Assembly (NCBI RefSeq): GCF_014648275.1
Contig: NZ_BMQU01000004.1
Location: 1 to 64,000, forward strand
Length of the DNA: 64,000 bases
Reading direction: 5' to 3'
Source of the DNA: Pseudomonas laurentiana
GTDB taxonomy: Bacteria > Pseudomonadota > Gammaproteobacteria > Pseudomonadales > Pseudomonadaceae
Position 1 is the stretch's first letter, and each line of letters begins with the position of its first letter. This document shows positions 38,181-47,437 of this stretch, in pieces. The notes below the pieces were generated by a model. The model was not told where the DNA came from. It did no database searches and was given only the letters and a program-made list of their open reading frames with translations. A program made the position numbers and the translations under genes.

Positions 38181-38667
38181 GTTTACGGATCCAGATTTCA
38201 ACCGCTTGGGTCAGGCCGGCGATGGCCTTGTCATCGAGCTTGCACTCGGGCTTGTAGGCGCCTTCGACCAGCACCATCCAGCGGGTCAGGCCCGCCGCCG
38301 GGCAGCGATTGTCGAGAAACGCCAGCCATTGCCGACCATTGAGGGTGTGGCTATGGCTGCCCGGGTAATGATTGCGGCAGAGCCGTTTGAGTAGCGCATT
38401 GATCTGTTGCAGCCAGGCACCGGCGGGGGCACCGTCGTAGGGCTTGCTCAGGCGTGCCAACTCGGCCAGCGCTTCAAGGCGTATGGGGTCAAGGGGTAAC
38501 TCGGCACGCACGATAGGCTTTTTCGCGGGCCGCCAGTGACGCAGGCGCCAGGCGCCCCAGCCGAGCAGTGGCAAGAGCAGGAGTAATGCCCACCAGCCCG
38601 GCGCAGGTGGCCAAAGGCTGATTGGGTCAGGTGTGATCAAGGGTTGCAGCTGCTCCAGGTCGTTCAT
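38173..38667 (-). CDS. DUF4381 family membrane protein
   Basis: 164 residues with one membrane helix (PPAPGWWALLLLLPLLGWGAW, about 20-40) and a cytoplasmic helical domain. It matches the DUF4381 proteins encoded between DUF58 and VWA genes in MoxR clusters. Four-bp overlap with the DUF58 gene upstream. It is probably a small subunit of the same membrane complex. Confidence 0.88.
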   Translation of the reverse strand: MNDLEQLQPLITPDPISLWPPAPGWWALLLLLPLLGWGAWRLRHWRPAKKPIVRAELPLDPIRLEALAELARLSKPYDGAPAGAWLQQINALLKRLCRNHYPGSHSHTLNGRQWLAFLDNRCPAAGLTRWMVLVEGAYKPECKLDDKAIAGLTQAVEIWIRKHV

Positions 38668-39608
38668 CGTTTTTGCCCTGGACGTTGCGGATTGAGGTAC
38701 TCGCGCAGTTGTTCAATCATCTCACTCTGGGTGCTCAATGGCATGAGCACCACGCGCAGTTTCTGTGCCAGCAGCTCCCAGCGCTCAATGCGTGCCTCGC
38801 TTTGGCTACGGTAGCTCTGACGCAGATTGGCGTCGAGGGTGTCCAGTTCCAGTTGCGCGCCGCGTTGGGCGAAACGCAACAAACCGGCCGCCGGCAGGGC
38901 ATGGTCAAGGGGGTCGGAGAGCGGCAACAGCAACAGGTCGCAATGCCGTGAAAGCAGGCTCAGTTGTTGCTCGACGCTGGTGCTCAGTGCCCGTTCGTCA
39001 CAAATGACGATGGCCAGGCTGCCGGGGCGCAGGACTTCCCGCGCCCGCCGCAAGGCCATGCTCAAGGTATCGCCTTGAGGTTGCGCTTCGGTGTGCAACC
39101 CCTGATTGGCCCGGGCCAGACGGTTGAGCAATTGCAGCAGGCTCTGCTTGCTGCGACGCGGCTTGATCTCGTAATACGCATTGTCGCCGAACACCAGGCC
39201 ACCGATACGATCATTGTGGCCCAATGCCGCCCAGCCGATCAGTGCCGCAGCCTGGGCGGCAAGTACCGACTTGAACATCAGTCCGGAGCCGAAGAACAGC
39301 CGGTGGCTCTGTTCGACCAGAATGTAAATGGGGCGCTCGCGTTCTTCGTGAAACAGTTTGGTGTGCGGCTCCTGGGTGCGGGCAGTAACCCGCCAGTCGA
39401 TGTTGCGTACGTCGTCTCCGGCTTGATAGACCCGCACCTGATCGAAGTCCACGCCGCGTCCGCGCAGTTTCGAGTGGTGCAGGCCGATCAGCGGGCTGCG
39501 TTGGCCGGGGGCGGCAAACAGCTGCACCTCGCGCACGCGATGACGCATTTCGATCAGTTCTGATAGACCGATACGAACGCCGGGGGTCGCCAGCAGCTGA
39601 GAGGGCAT
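38664..39608 (-). CDS. DUF58 domain protein
   Basis: 314 residues. GLHHSKLRGRGVDFDQVRVYQAGDD, followed by VRNIDWRVTART, is the hallmark of the DUF58 family. A VWA-like segment follows (RERPIYILVEQSHRLFFGS; LAIVICDERAL). Cytoplasmic. In these clusters DUF58 acts between the MoxR ATPase and the membrane VWA proteins. It starts 4 bp after the moxR stop. Confidence 0.92.
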   Translation of the reverse strand: MPSQLLATPGVRIGLSELIEMRHRVREVQLFAAPGQRSPLIGLHHSKLRGRGVDFDQVRVYQAGDDVRNIDWRVTARTQEPHTKLFHEERERPIYILVEQSHRLFFGSGLMFKSVLAAQAAALIGWAALGHNDRIGGLVFGDNAYYEIKPRRSKQSLLQLLNRLARANQGLHTEAQPQGDTLSMALRRAREVLRPGSLAIVICDERALSTSVEQQLSLLSRHCDLLLLPLSDPLDHALPAAGLLRFAQRGAQLELDTLDANLRQSYRSQSEARIERWELLAQKLRVVLMPLSTQSEMIEQLREYLNPQRPGQKR

Positions 39609-39612
39609 GGGG

Positions 39613-40572
39613 TCAGGCCACGGCTACGACGTCGAGGATGCGCTGGATCACCCGGTCCTGGTCAATGCCCGCAGCCTCGGCTTCAAAGGACAGGATGATG
39701 CGGTGACGCAGCACGTCGAACAGTACCGCTTGAATGTCTTCAGGGCTGACAAAGTCGCGCCCGGCCAGCCAGGCGTGAGCCCGCGCACAGCGATCCAGGG
39801 CGATGGAGCCACGGGGGCTGGCGCCATAGGCGATCCAGTCGGCCATCTCGGTGTCGAATTTGGCTGGCGTACGGGTGGCCATGACCAGTTGCACCAGGTA
39901 TTCCTCCACCGCGTCTGCCATGTACAGGCCGAGGATTTCCTTGCGTGCGGCAAAAATGGCCTGCTGACTGACCCGGCGCTCCGGTTTGGTTTCGCCGTTA
40001 AGGGCTTCGCCGCGCGCTTGTTGAAGAATGCGTCGCTCGACGGCGGCGTCCGGGAAACCGATTTTCACGTGCATCAGGAATCGGTCGAGTTGTGCTTCAG
40101 GCAGCGGGTAAGTGCCTTCCTGTTCAATCGGGTTCTGGGTGGCCATCACCAGGAACAGGGGCGAGAGGTCATACGTGCTGCGCCCGACGCTGACCTGGCG
40201 CTCGGCCATGGCTTCGAGCAAGGCCGACTGCACTTTGGCCGGCGCCCGGTTGATTTCATCGGCCAACACCAGGTTGTGGAAGATCGGGCCTTGCTGGAAG
40301 ACAAAACTGCCGGTTTCCGGGCGATAGATTTCGGTGCCGGTGATGTCGGCCGGAAGCAGGTCCGGGGTGAACTGGATCCGGTGGAACTCGGCTTCGATGC
40401 CTTCGGCAAGTTCCTTGATCGCCTTGGTCTTGGCCAGGCCCGGCGCCCCTTCCACCAGCATATGGCCATCGGCAAGGAGCACGATCAGCAAGCGCTCGAC
40501 CAGTTTTTCCTGGCCAAGAATCTGGGTTGAAAGAAAGGTGCGCAGCGCGATCAGCGCTTCACGATGTTCCAT
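39613..40572 (-). CDS. moxR: MoxR-family AAA+ ATPase
   Basis: 319 residues. Walker A is GAPGLAKT, Walker B is LVLADEINRAPAK, sensor 1 is LVMATQNPIEQEGTYPLPEAQLDRF, and the arginine region lies in GASPRGSIALDR. MoxR ATPases act as chaperones for VWA-containing complexes; this one heads the cluster moxR-DUF58-DUF4381-BatA-VWA/TPR-BatD on the minus strand. All the junctions are tight or overlapping, which supports a single transcript of six genes. Confidence 0.95.
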   Translation of the reverse strand: MEHREALIALRTFLSTQILGQEKLVERLLIVLLADGHMLVEGAPGLAKTKAIKELAEGIEAEFHRIQFTPDLLPADITGTEIYRPETGSFVFQQGPIFHNLVLADEINRAPAKVQSALLEAMAERQVSVGRSTYDLSPLFLVMATQNPIEQEGTYPLPEAQLDRFLMHVKIGFPDAAVERRILQQARGEALNGETKPERRVSQQAIFAARKEILGLYMADAVEEYLVQLVMATRTPAKFDTEMADWIAYGASPRGSIALDRCARAHAWLAGRDFVSPEDIQAVLFDVLRHRIILSFEAEAAGIDQDRVIQRILDVVAVA

Positions 40573-40671
40573 CGTCGAGGGTTCCTGGATAAAGGGCCGA
40601 GGTGCAGTCTGAAAAAGCCGTCGGCAGGGGCTGATACTTTAATCTATCCAGGGGCTCGCCGACTAACCTCC

Positions 40672-41025
40672 TTACAGTTCGCTGACGTAGGTGCCGGTGC
40701 CCTTGAGGATGTTCTGCAGGGTTTCCTCGACTTCAGCCAGGTCGCCGGCCGGCGTGCTGTGAGTGATTTCCAGGTGGTCGTCGCCCCCCAATGCATCCGC
40801 GTCGCCAGGTGCAACCTCGATCAACAGGCGCTGCGGGCCGAGGGTGATCTTCAGACCGTCGAGGGTAGAAGGCTCGTCGTCGAGGGTGATTTCCACCTCG
40901 TCTTCGTCTGGGTAGCGGGTCATCAGGAACATTTCGCCCTTGTCGCTGATGCAACACAGCGTCGCCATGTTGTCTTCTTCGTCGTCGCACGGGGTGGCCA
41001 TCAATTGGGCGGTGGTCAGTTGCAT
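40672..41025 (-). CDS. Conserved hypothetical acidic protein
   Basis: 117 residues from ATG 41025 (MQLTTAQLMATPCDDEED); an in-frame TTG at 41040 is less likely. The protein is strongly acidic, with DEDEVEITLDDEP and many Asp/Glu, and has Cys in TPCDDEE and TLCCIS. No signal peptide or membrane segment. Such a gene sits between moxR and gdhB in other Pseudomonas as I recall. Function unknown; it is probably a small cytoplasmic protein. Confidence 0.8.
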   Translation of the reverse strand: MQLTTAQLMATPCDDEEDNMATLCCISDKGEMFLMTRYPDEDEVEITLDDEPSTLDGLKITLGPQRLLIEVAPGDADALGGDDHLEITHSTPAGDLAEVEETLQNILKGTGTYVSEL

Positions 41026-41352
41026 GGAAGGCTCGATCAATAAGTAGAGGGATGATTCTGCCAGTGTTCAGCCGGTGTATAAACGTCAGGCTGCACGTCA
41101 ATGACCGAATATGTCGCAGCGGCGCAAGCAGTGGCGTCCCGCGCCTCGTTAAGCTGCGCTGTCGATGGTCACCCGTAAAGACACAGCCTGCTCTGGGGCG
41201 GCAGTCGTTTTTGCAGATGCTCATCCGTGGAATGGGTGAATGTAACCAATGGTTTTACCGTCTTCCTGCTCAGGGTTGGCTATCGTTGACCCGTATCAGG
41301 CGCACGCGCACGACGCTTCACTCAATAATAAAGCCCAAGCGGAGTACCACAG
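41026..41352. promoter_or_regulatory. Divergent promoter region upstream of gdhB (327 bp)
   Basis: This spacer separates the divergent 117-residue acidic protein gene from gdhB. It holds no credible ORF, no REP element and no clear hairpin that I can find. It must contain the promoters of both genes, but I cannot name a -10/-35 pair with confidence. Confidence 0.5.
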
Positions 41353-44300
41353 ATGGCGTTCTTCACCGCAGCCAGCAAAGCCGACTTCCAGCATCAACTG
41401 CAAGCGGCCCTGGCGCAGCACATCAGCGAACAGGCACTGCCACAAGTGGCGCTGTTTGCCGAGCAATTCTTCGGCATCATCTCTCTGGACGAACTGACCC
41501 AGCGTCGCCTTTCCGACCTGGCGGGCTGCACCCTGTCAGCCTGGCGCATGCTGGAGCGTTTCGATCACGCCCAACCGCAGGTCCGTGTCTACAACCCCGA
41601 CTATGAACGTCATGGCTGGCAGTCGACCCACACCGCCGTCGAGGTGCTGCACCACGACTTGCCGTTTCTGGTCGACTCGGTACGCACCGAGCTGAACCGG
41701 CGCGGCTACAGCATTCACACGCTGCAGACCACGGTATTGAGCGTCCGTCGCGGTGCCAAGGGCGAATTGCTGGATATCCTGCCCAAAGGCACTCAGGCAG
41801 AGGGTGTGCTGCAAGAGTCGCTGATGTACCTGGAGATTGATCGCTGCGCCAACGCCGCCGAACTGAACCTGTTGACCCGTGAGTTGGAGCAGGTGCTGGC
41901 TGAAGTGCGGGTAGCCGTTGCCGATTTCGAGCCGATGAAAGCCAAGGTGCGAGAAATGCTCGCGCTGGTCGAACAGACCGCCTATGCCCCGGCCGAGGCT
42001 GAAAAGGCCGAGGTCAAGGGCTTCCTCGAGTGGATGGTGGGCAACCACTTCACCTTCCTTGGCTACGAGGAGTTCGTGGTCGGCAATGACGCCCAGGGCG
42101 CTCATCTGCAGTATGACGAACAGTCCTTCCTGGGCCTGGCCCGGTTGCTGCGCAAGGGCCTGACCGTCGACGAATTGCGTATTGAAGACTACGCCGTCAA
42201 CTACCTCAAGGAACCGCTGCTGCTGTCCTTTGCCAAGGCTGCTCATCCAAGCCGGGTGCACCGTCCGGCCTACCCGGATTACGTGTCGATTCGCCAGCTG
42301 GACGCAGATGGCAAGGTCATCAAGGAATGCCGTTTCATGGGCCTCTACACCTCCACCGTATACGGTGAGAGCGTGCGGGCGATCCCTTACATTCGTGGCA
42401 AGGTCGCCGAAATCGAGCGTCGTTCGCTCTTCGATCCGAAGGCGCACCTGGGCAAGGAGCTGGCGCAGGTACTGGAAGTCCTGCCCCGCGACGACCTGTT
42501 CCAGACGCCGGTCGACGAGTTGTTCAGTACCGTCATGTCGATTGTGCAGATCCAGGAACGCAACAAGATCCGCGTCTTCCTGCGCAAGGATCCTTACGGC
42601 CGCTTCTGCTACTGCCTGGCCTATGTGCCGCGCGACATCTACTCCACCGAAGTGCGGCAGAAGATCCAGCAGGTACTGATGGATCGCCTGAAAGCCACCG
42701 ATTGCGAGTTCTGGACCTTCTTCTCCGAGTCCGTACTGGCACGTGTGCAGCTGATTTTGCGGGTTGACCCCAAGAACCGCATCGAGATCGACCCGCAACA
42801 GCTGGAAAATGAAGTCATTCAGGCCTGTCGTTCGTGGCAGGACGACTACGTCAGCCTGACCGTCGAGAGCTTTGGTGAAGCCCAGGGCACCAATGTCCTG
42901 GCGGACTTCCCGAAAGGCTTCCCGGCAGGTTACCGCGAGCGTTTTGCTGCTCATTCGGCAGTAGTCGACATGCAGCACCTGCTGGCGCTTTCCGAGCACA
43001 AGCCGCTGGTAATGAGTTTCTACCAGCCGTTGACCCAGACCGGTAAGCATCAACTGTTTTGCAAGCTGTACCACGCCGATACGCCGCTGGCGCTGTCTGA
43101 TGTGCTGCCGATCCTGGAAAACCTTGGCCTGCGCGTACTGGGCGAGTTCCCGTACCGCCTGCGTCATGCCAACGGTCGCGAGTTCTGGATTCATGACTTC
43201 GCCTTCACCTACAGCGAAGGCCTGCACCTGGACATCCAGCAACTCAACGACACCTTGCAGGATGCCTTTGTCCACATCGTCAATGGCGATGCGGAGAACG
43301 ATGCGTTCAACCGCCTGGTGCTGACTGCCGGCCTGCCATGGCGCGATGTTGCGCTGCTGCGTGCCTATGCCCGCTACCTGAAGCAGATTCGTCTGGGCTT
43401 CGACCTGGGCTACATCGCCAGCACCTTGAACAACCACACTGACATTGCCCGCGAGCTGGTGCGTCTGTTCAAGACCCGCTTCTACCTGGCGCGCAAGCTC
43501 AACGTTGAAGACCTGGACGACAAGCAGCAGCGTTTGGAGCAGGCGATTCTCAGTGCCCTGGACGACGTTCAGGTGCTCAACGAAGACCGCATCCTGCGAC
43601 GCTACCTGGACCTGATCAAGGCCACCCTGCGGACCAACTTCTATCAGCCCGATGCCAATGGCCAGAACAAGTCCTACTTCAGCTTCAAGTTCAATCCGAA
43701 GCTGATCCCGGAACTGCCCAAGCCGGTGCCGAAGTTCGAGATATTTGTCTACTCGCCACGGGTCGAGGGCGTGCATCTGCGCTTCGGCAACGTGGCGCGC
43801 GGCGGCCTGCGCTGGTCCGACCGTGAAGAGGACTTCCGTACCGAAGTGTTGGGCCTGGTGAAGGCGCAGCAGGTGAAGAACTCGGTCATTGTCCCGGTGG
43901 GCGCCAAGGGTGGTTTCCTTCCGCGTCGCCTGCCACTGGGCGGCAGCCGTGATGACATTCAGGCTGAAGGTATCGCGTGCTACCGCATCTTCATCTCCGG
44001 CCTGCTGGACATTACCGACAACCTCAAGGACGGCGCACTGGTACCGCCGGCCAACGTGGTGCGCCACGACGACGATGACCCGTATCTGGTAGTCGCTGCC
44101 GACAAGGGCACTGCGACCTTCTCCGACATTGCCAACGGCATTGCCATCGACTACGGCTTCTGGCTGGGTGATGCCTTCGCTTCGGGCGGCTCGGCCGGTT
44201 ACGACCACAAGAAAATGGGTATTACTGCCCGTGGTGCCTGGGTGGGCGTGCAGCGACATTTCCGCGAGCGCGGTATCAATGTCCAGGAAGATTCGATCAG

Positions 44301-46209
44301 CGTGATCGGCATTGGCGACATGGCCGGTGACGTGTTCGGTAACGGCTTGCTGATGTCCGACAAGCTGCAGCTGGTTGCGGCGTTCAACCACTTGCACATC
44401 TTTATCGATCCGAACCCGGAGCCAGCCAGCAGCTTCGCCGAGCGCCAGCGCTTGTTCGACTTGCCGCGTTCTGCCTGGAGTGACTACGACACCAGCATCA
44501 TGTCCGAAGGCGGCGGGATCTTCCCGCGCAGTGCAAAAAGCATTGCGATTACCCCGCAAATGAAAGAGCGCTTCGCTATCGAAGCCGACAAGCTGACCCC
44601 GACCGAGCTGCTCAACGCCTTGCTCAAGGCACCGGTTGACCTGCTGTGGAACGGCGGTATCGGCACCTACGTCAAGTCGAGTGAAGAAAGCCACGCCGAT
44701 GTTGGCGACAAGGCCAACGACGCGCTGCGCGTGGACGGTAACGAGCTGCGCTGCAAAGTGGTGGGTGAGGGCGGCAACCTCGGCATGACCCAGCTTGGTC
44801 GCGTCGAATTCGGCCTGAATGGCGGGGCAACCAACACCGACTTCATCGATAACGCCGGTGGTGTGGACTGCTCTGACCACGAGGTCAATATCAAGATCCT
44901 GCTCAACGAAGTGGTGCAGGCTGGCGATATGACCGAGAAACAGCGTAACCAGCTGCTGGGCAGCATGACCGAGGAAGTTTCCGCGCTGGTGCTGGGCAAC
45001 AACTACAAGCAGACCCAGGCGTTGTCGCTGGCTGCACGTCGTGCCAAGGAGCGCATTGCCGAGTACAAGCGTTTGATGGCGGACCTGGAAAGCCGTGGCA
45101 AGCTGGATCGCGCCATCGAGTTCCTGCCGAGCGAAGAGCAACTGGCTGAGCGTCTGGCGGCGAACCAGGGTCTGACTCGCGCTGAATTGTCGGTGCTGAT
45201 TTCCTACAGCAAGATCGACCTCAAGGAAGCGCTGCTCAAGTCGCTGGTGCCGGACGATGACTACCTGACCCGTGACATGGAGACGGCGTTCCCGCCGTCG
45301 TTGGTCAGCAAGTTTGCCGACGCCATGCGTCGCCACCGCCTGAAGCGCGAGATCGTCAGCACCCAGATCGCCAACGACCTGGTCAACAACATGGGCATCA
45401 CCTTCGTGCAGCGGCTCAAGGAGTCCACGGGCATGAGCCCGGCGAATGTTGCCGGCGCCTATGTCATTGTCCGCGACATCTTCCATCTGCCGCACTGGTT
45501 CCGCCAGATCGAAGCACTGGACTATCAGGTCTCGGCCGAGGTGCAGTTGACCCTGATGGACGAACTGATGCGTCTTGGGCGGCGGGCTACTCGCTGGTTC
45601 CTGCGCAGCCGCCGTAACGAGCAGGATGCCGGGCGCGATGCGGCGCACTTCGGGCCGAAAATTGCGGCATTGGGCTTGAAGCTGGACGAACTGCTGGAAG
45701 GTCCGACCCGTGAACGCTGGCAGGCACGCTACCAGGGCTTTGTCGAAGCCGGTGTGCCGGAGTTGCTGGCACGGATGGTTGCCGGTACGACGCACCTGTA
45801 CACGCTGTTGCCGATCATCGAGGCGTCCGACGTAACCGGGCAAGACCCAGCCGAAGTGGCCAAGGCCTTCTTCGCCGTGGGCAGCGCCCTGGACCTGACC
45901 TGGTACCTGCAGGAAATCAGCAACCTGCCGGTGGAAAACAACTGGCAGGCCCTGGCACGCGAGGCGTTCCGTGACGACATCGACCTGCAGCAGCGGGCAA
46001 TTACCATCTCGGTATTGCAGATGGTCGACGCACCGCAGGACATGGACGCACGCGTGGCGTTGTGGATGGGGCAGCATGCGGTGATGGTGAAGCGCTGGCG
46101 CGCCATGCTTGAAGAACTGCGTGCTGCGACGGGGACGGACTACGCCATGTATGCCGTAGCCAACCGCGAGCTGGTGGACCTGGCATTGAGCGGGCAGTCG
46201 ACACTCTGA
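41353..46209 (+). CDS. gdhB: NAD-specific glutamate dehydrogenase, large type
   Basis: 1618 residues, the ~180-kDa class of NAD-dependent glutamate dehydrogenase known from P. aeruginosa GdhB (1620 aa). It converts glutamate to 2-oxoglutarate and ammonia during amino-acid catabolism, notably of arginine. The N-terminal ~700 residues are regulatory, with ACT-like modules. The catalytic core follows: ARGGLRWSDREEDFRTEVLGL from about residue 812, then VGAKGGF (Lys). The NAD domain includes SVIGIGDMAGDVFGNG. It ends at an intrinsic terminator (46239-46270). Expression is known to be arginine-responsive in P. aeruginosa. Confidence 0.97.
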   Translation: MAFFTAASKADFQHQLQAALAQHISEQALPQVALFAEQFFGIISLDELTQRRLSDLAGCTLSAWRMLERFDHAQPQVRVYNPDYERHGWQSTHTAVEVLHHDLPFLVDSVRTELNRRGYSIHTLQTTVLSVRRGAKGELLDILPKGTQAEGVLQESLMYLEIDRCANAAELNLLTRELEQVLAEVRVAVADFEPMKAKVREMLALVEQTAYAPAEAEKAEVKGFLEWMVGNHFTFLGYEEFVVGNDAQGAHLQYDEQSFLGLARLLRKGLTVDELRIEDYAVNYLKEPLLLSFAKAAHPSRVHRPAYPDYVSIRQLDADGKVIKECRFMGLYTSTVYGESVRAIPYIRGKVAEIERRSLFDPKAHLGKELAQVLEVLPRDDLFQTPVDELFSTVMSIVQIQERNKIRVFLRKDPYGRFCYCLAYVPRDIYSTEVRQKIQQVLMDRLKATDCEFWTFFSESVLARVQLILRVDPKNRIEIDPQQLENEVIQACRSWQDDYVSLTVESFGEAQGTNVLADFPKGFPAGYRERFAAHSAVVDMQHLLALSEHKPLVMSFYQPLTQTGKHQLFCKLYHADTPLALSDVLPILENLGLRVLGEFPYRLRHANGREFWIHDFAFTYSEGLHLDIQQLNDTLQDAFVHIVNGDAENDAFNRLVLTAGLPWRDVALLRAYARYLKQIRLGFDLGYIASTLNNHTDIARELVRLFKTRFYLARKLNVEDLDDKQQRLEQAILSALDDVQVLNEDRILRRYLDLIKATLRTNFYQPDANGQNKSYFSFKFNPKLIPELPKPVPKFEIFVYSPRVEGVHLRFGNVARGGLRWSDREEDFRTEVLGLVKAQQVKNSVIVPVGAKGGFLPRRLPLGGSRDDIQAEGIACYRIFISGLLDITDNLKDGALVPPANVVRHDDDDPYLVVAADKGTATFSDIANGIAIDYGFWLGDAFASGGSAGYDHKKMGITARGAWVGVQRHFRERGINVQEDSISVIGIGDMAGDVFGNGLLMSDKLQLVAAFNHLHIFIDPNPEPASSFAERQRLFDLPRSAWSDYDTSIMSEGGGIFPRSAKSIAITPQMKERFAIEADKLTPTELLNALLKAPVDLLWNGGIGTYVKSSEESHADVGDKANDALRVDGNELRCKVVGEGGNLGMTQLGRVEFGLNGGATNTDFIDNAGGVDCSDHEVNIKILLNEVVQAGDMTEKQRNQLLGSMTEEVSALVLGNNYKQTQALSLAARRAKERIAEYKRLMADLESRGKLDRAIEFLPSEEQLAERLAANQGLTRAELSVLISYSKIDLKEALLKSLVPDDDYLTRDMETAFPPSLVSKFADAMRRHRLKREIVSTQIANDLVNNMGITFVQRLKESTGMSPANVAGAYVIVRDIFHLPHWFRQIEALDYQVSAEVQLTLMDELMRLGRRATRWFLRSRRNEQDAGRDAAHFGPKIAALGLKLDELLEGPTRERWQARYQGFVEAGVPELLARMVAGTTHLYTLLPIIEASDVTGQDPAEVAKAFFAVGSALDLTWYLQEISNLPVENNWQALAREAFRDDIDLQQRAITISVLQMVDAPQDMDARVALWMGQHAVMVKRWRAMLEELRAATGTDYAMYAVANRELVDLALSGQSTL

Positions 46210-46238
46210 TGCAGGGATAACGAAACCAGCCTGCCGAC

Positions 46239-46270
46239 AAACCCCCGCTTTTTAGCGGGGGTTTGTTTTT
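46239..46270 (+). terminator. Rho-independent terminator of gdhB
   Basis: An 11-bp perfect stem AAACCCCCGCT / AGCGGGGGTTT with a TTTT loop, followed by GTTTTTT. It lies 30 bp after the gdhB stop. Confidence 0.92.
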
Positions 46271-46354
46271 TAAACCCAAGACTGGCGCTGGCCCTTGTGG
46301 GACGTTGACTTGCTAACGATTACAGGCACCGCGCACTAGCTGACACCGCGCTGA

Positions 46355-46432
46355 CGCCATCGCAGGCAAGCCTGCCCCCACAGAAAATGCAGTGTTCTGC
46401 ACGGATCCCTGTGGGAGTTGGCGTGCCAGTAC
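46355..46432. repeat. REP pair between gdhB and ppsR
   Basis: CATCGCAGGCAAGCCTGCCC (about 46358-46377), followed by CCACAG, is a REP. An opposed copy, CTGTGGGAGTTGGCGTGCCA, lies near 46409-46428. The two face each other as in REP pairs (REPINs). It separates the gdhB terminator from the 3' end of ppsR. Confidence 0.8.
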
Positions 46433-46441
46433 CCTTGTTTG

Positions 46442-47260
46442 TTATTTGAAGCGGCGTTCCACGCCTTTCTCAACGAGGATCTTCGCGGAGATCTCTTCCA
46501 CCGAGAAGTGGGTGGAGTTGATGTGGGGAATGTTCTCGCGGCGGAACAGGTTCTCCACTTCGCGAACTTCGAATTCGCATTGGGCAAAGCTGGCGTAGCG
46601 ACTGTTGGGCTTGCGTTCGTGACGGATTGCGGTGAGGCGGTCCGGGTCGATGGTCAGGCCGAAGAGCTTGTGCTGGTGCCGTTTCAGGGCCGAGGGCAGT
46701 TGCAGGCGCTCCATATCGTCTTCGGTCAGTGGGTAGTTGGCCGCACGGATGCCGAATTGCATGGCCATGTACAGGCAGGTCGGGGTCTTGCCGCAGCGCG
46801 ACACACCCACCAGGATCAGGTCGGCCTTGTCGTAGTAGTGGGTGCGCGCGCCGTCGTCGTTGTCCAGCGCGAAGTTCACCGCCTCGATACGCTCCATGTA
46901 GTTGGAGTTGCCACCGATCGAGTGGGATTTGCCCACTGAATAGGACGAATGGGCGGTCAGCTCCTGCTCCAACGGCGAGAGGAAGGTCGAAAAAATATCG
47001 ATCATGAAGCCATTGGAGGTCGCCAGTACCTCGCGAATGTCCTGATTGACGATGGTGTCGAAGATGATCGGGCGCGCACCATCGCGTTCTGCGGCGGCAT
47101 TGATTTGCTGTACCATGGTGTGCGCTTTTTCCACGCTATCAATGTACGGTCGCGTGAATTTATTGAAGGGAATGTTCTCGAACTGCGCTAGTAGGCTTTG
47201 TCCCAGGGTCTCGGCGGTGATGCCGGTGCCATCGGAAATAAAGAAAGCAGATCGTTTCAT
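46442..47260 (-). CDS. ppsR: PEP synthase regulatory kinase/pyrophosphorylase (DUF299)
   Basis: 272 residues starting [20 protein letters not shown]. It phosphorylates PEP synthase with ADP and reverses this with phosphate, so it switches PpsA off and on. The P-loop is [20 protein letters not shown] and [11 protein letters not shown] are family landmarks. ATG 47260 is chosen over upstream in-frame codons because this is the universal family N-terminus. It is divergent from its target gene ppsA. Confidence 0.95.
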   Translation of the reverse strand: MKRSAFFISDGTGITAETLGQSLLAQFENIPFNKFTRPYIDSVEKAHTMVQQINAAAERDGARPIIFDTIVNQDIREVLATSNGFMIDIFSTFLSPLEQELTAHSSYSVGKSHSIGGNSNYMERIEAVNFALDNDDGARTHYYDKADLILVGVSRCGKTPTCLYMAMQFGIRAANYPLTEDDMERLQLPSALKRHQHKLFGLTIDPDRLTAIRHERKPNSRYASFAQCEFEVREVENLFRRENIPHINSTHFSVEEISAKILVEKGVERRFK

Positions 47261-47437
47261 TTGCGCCATGGGCCTTAAGCTGGTGACGAATCTTGGATAT
47301 GATAGGTTCGGTTTGCCGAACAACCCTTGTCGGCATTCTCACTTATTTTCCAGGTCCAGGCCACAAGCGCCCGGCACGTTCCTAGCGAAATCGCCGGCGT
47401 CCTGAGCTTTTCCAATACAGTTAGTGGAGAGATCACC

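Noticed and set aside
41536..46077. A very long open frame antisense to gdhB (1513 codons)
   Set aside because: Long antisense frames are a by-product of the biased codon use of high-GC genes; gdhB explains the region fully.
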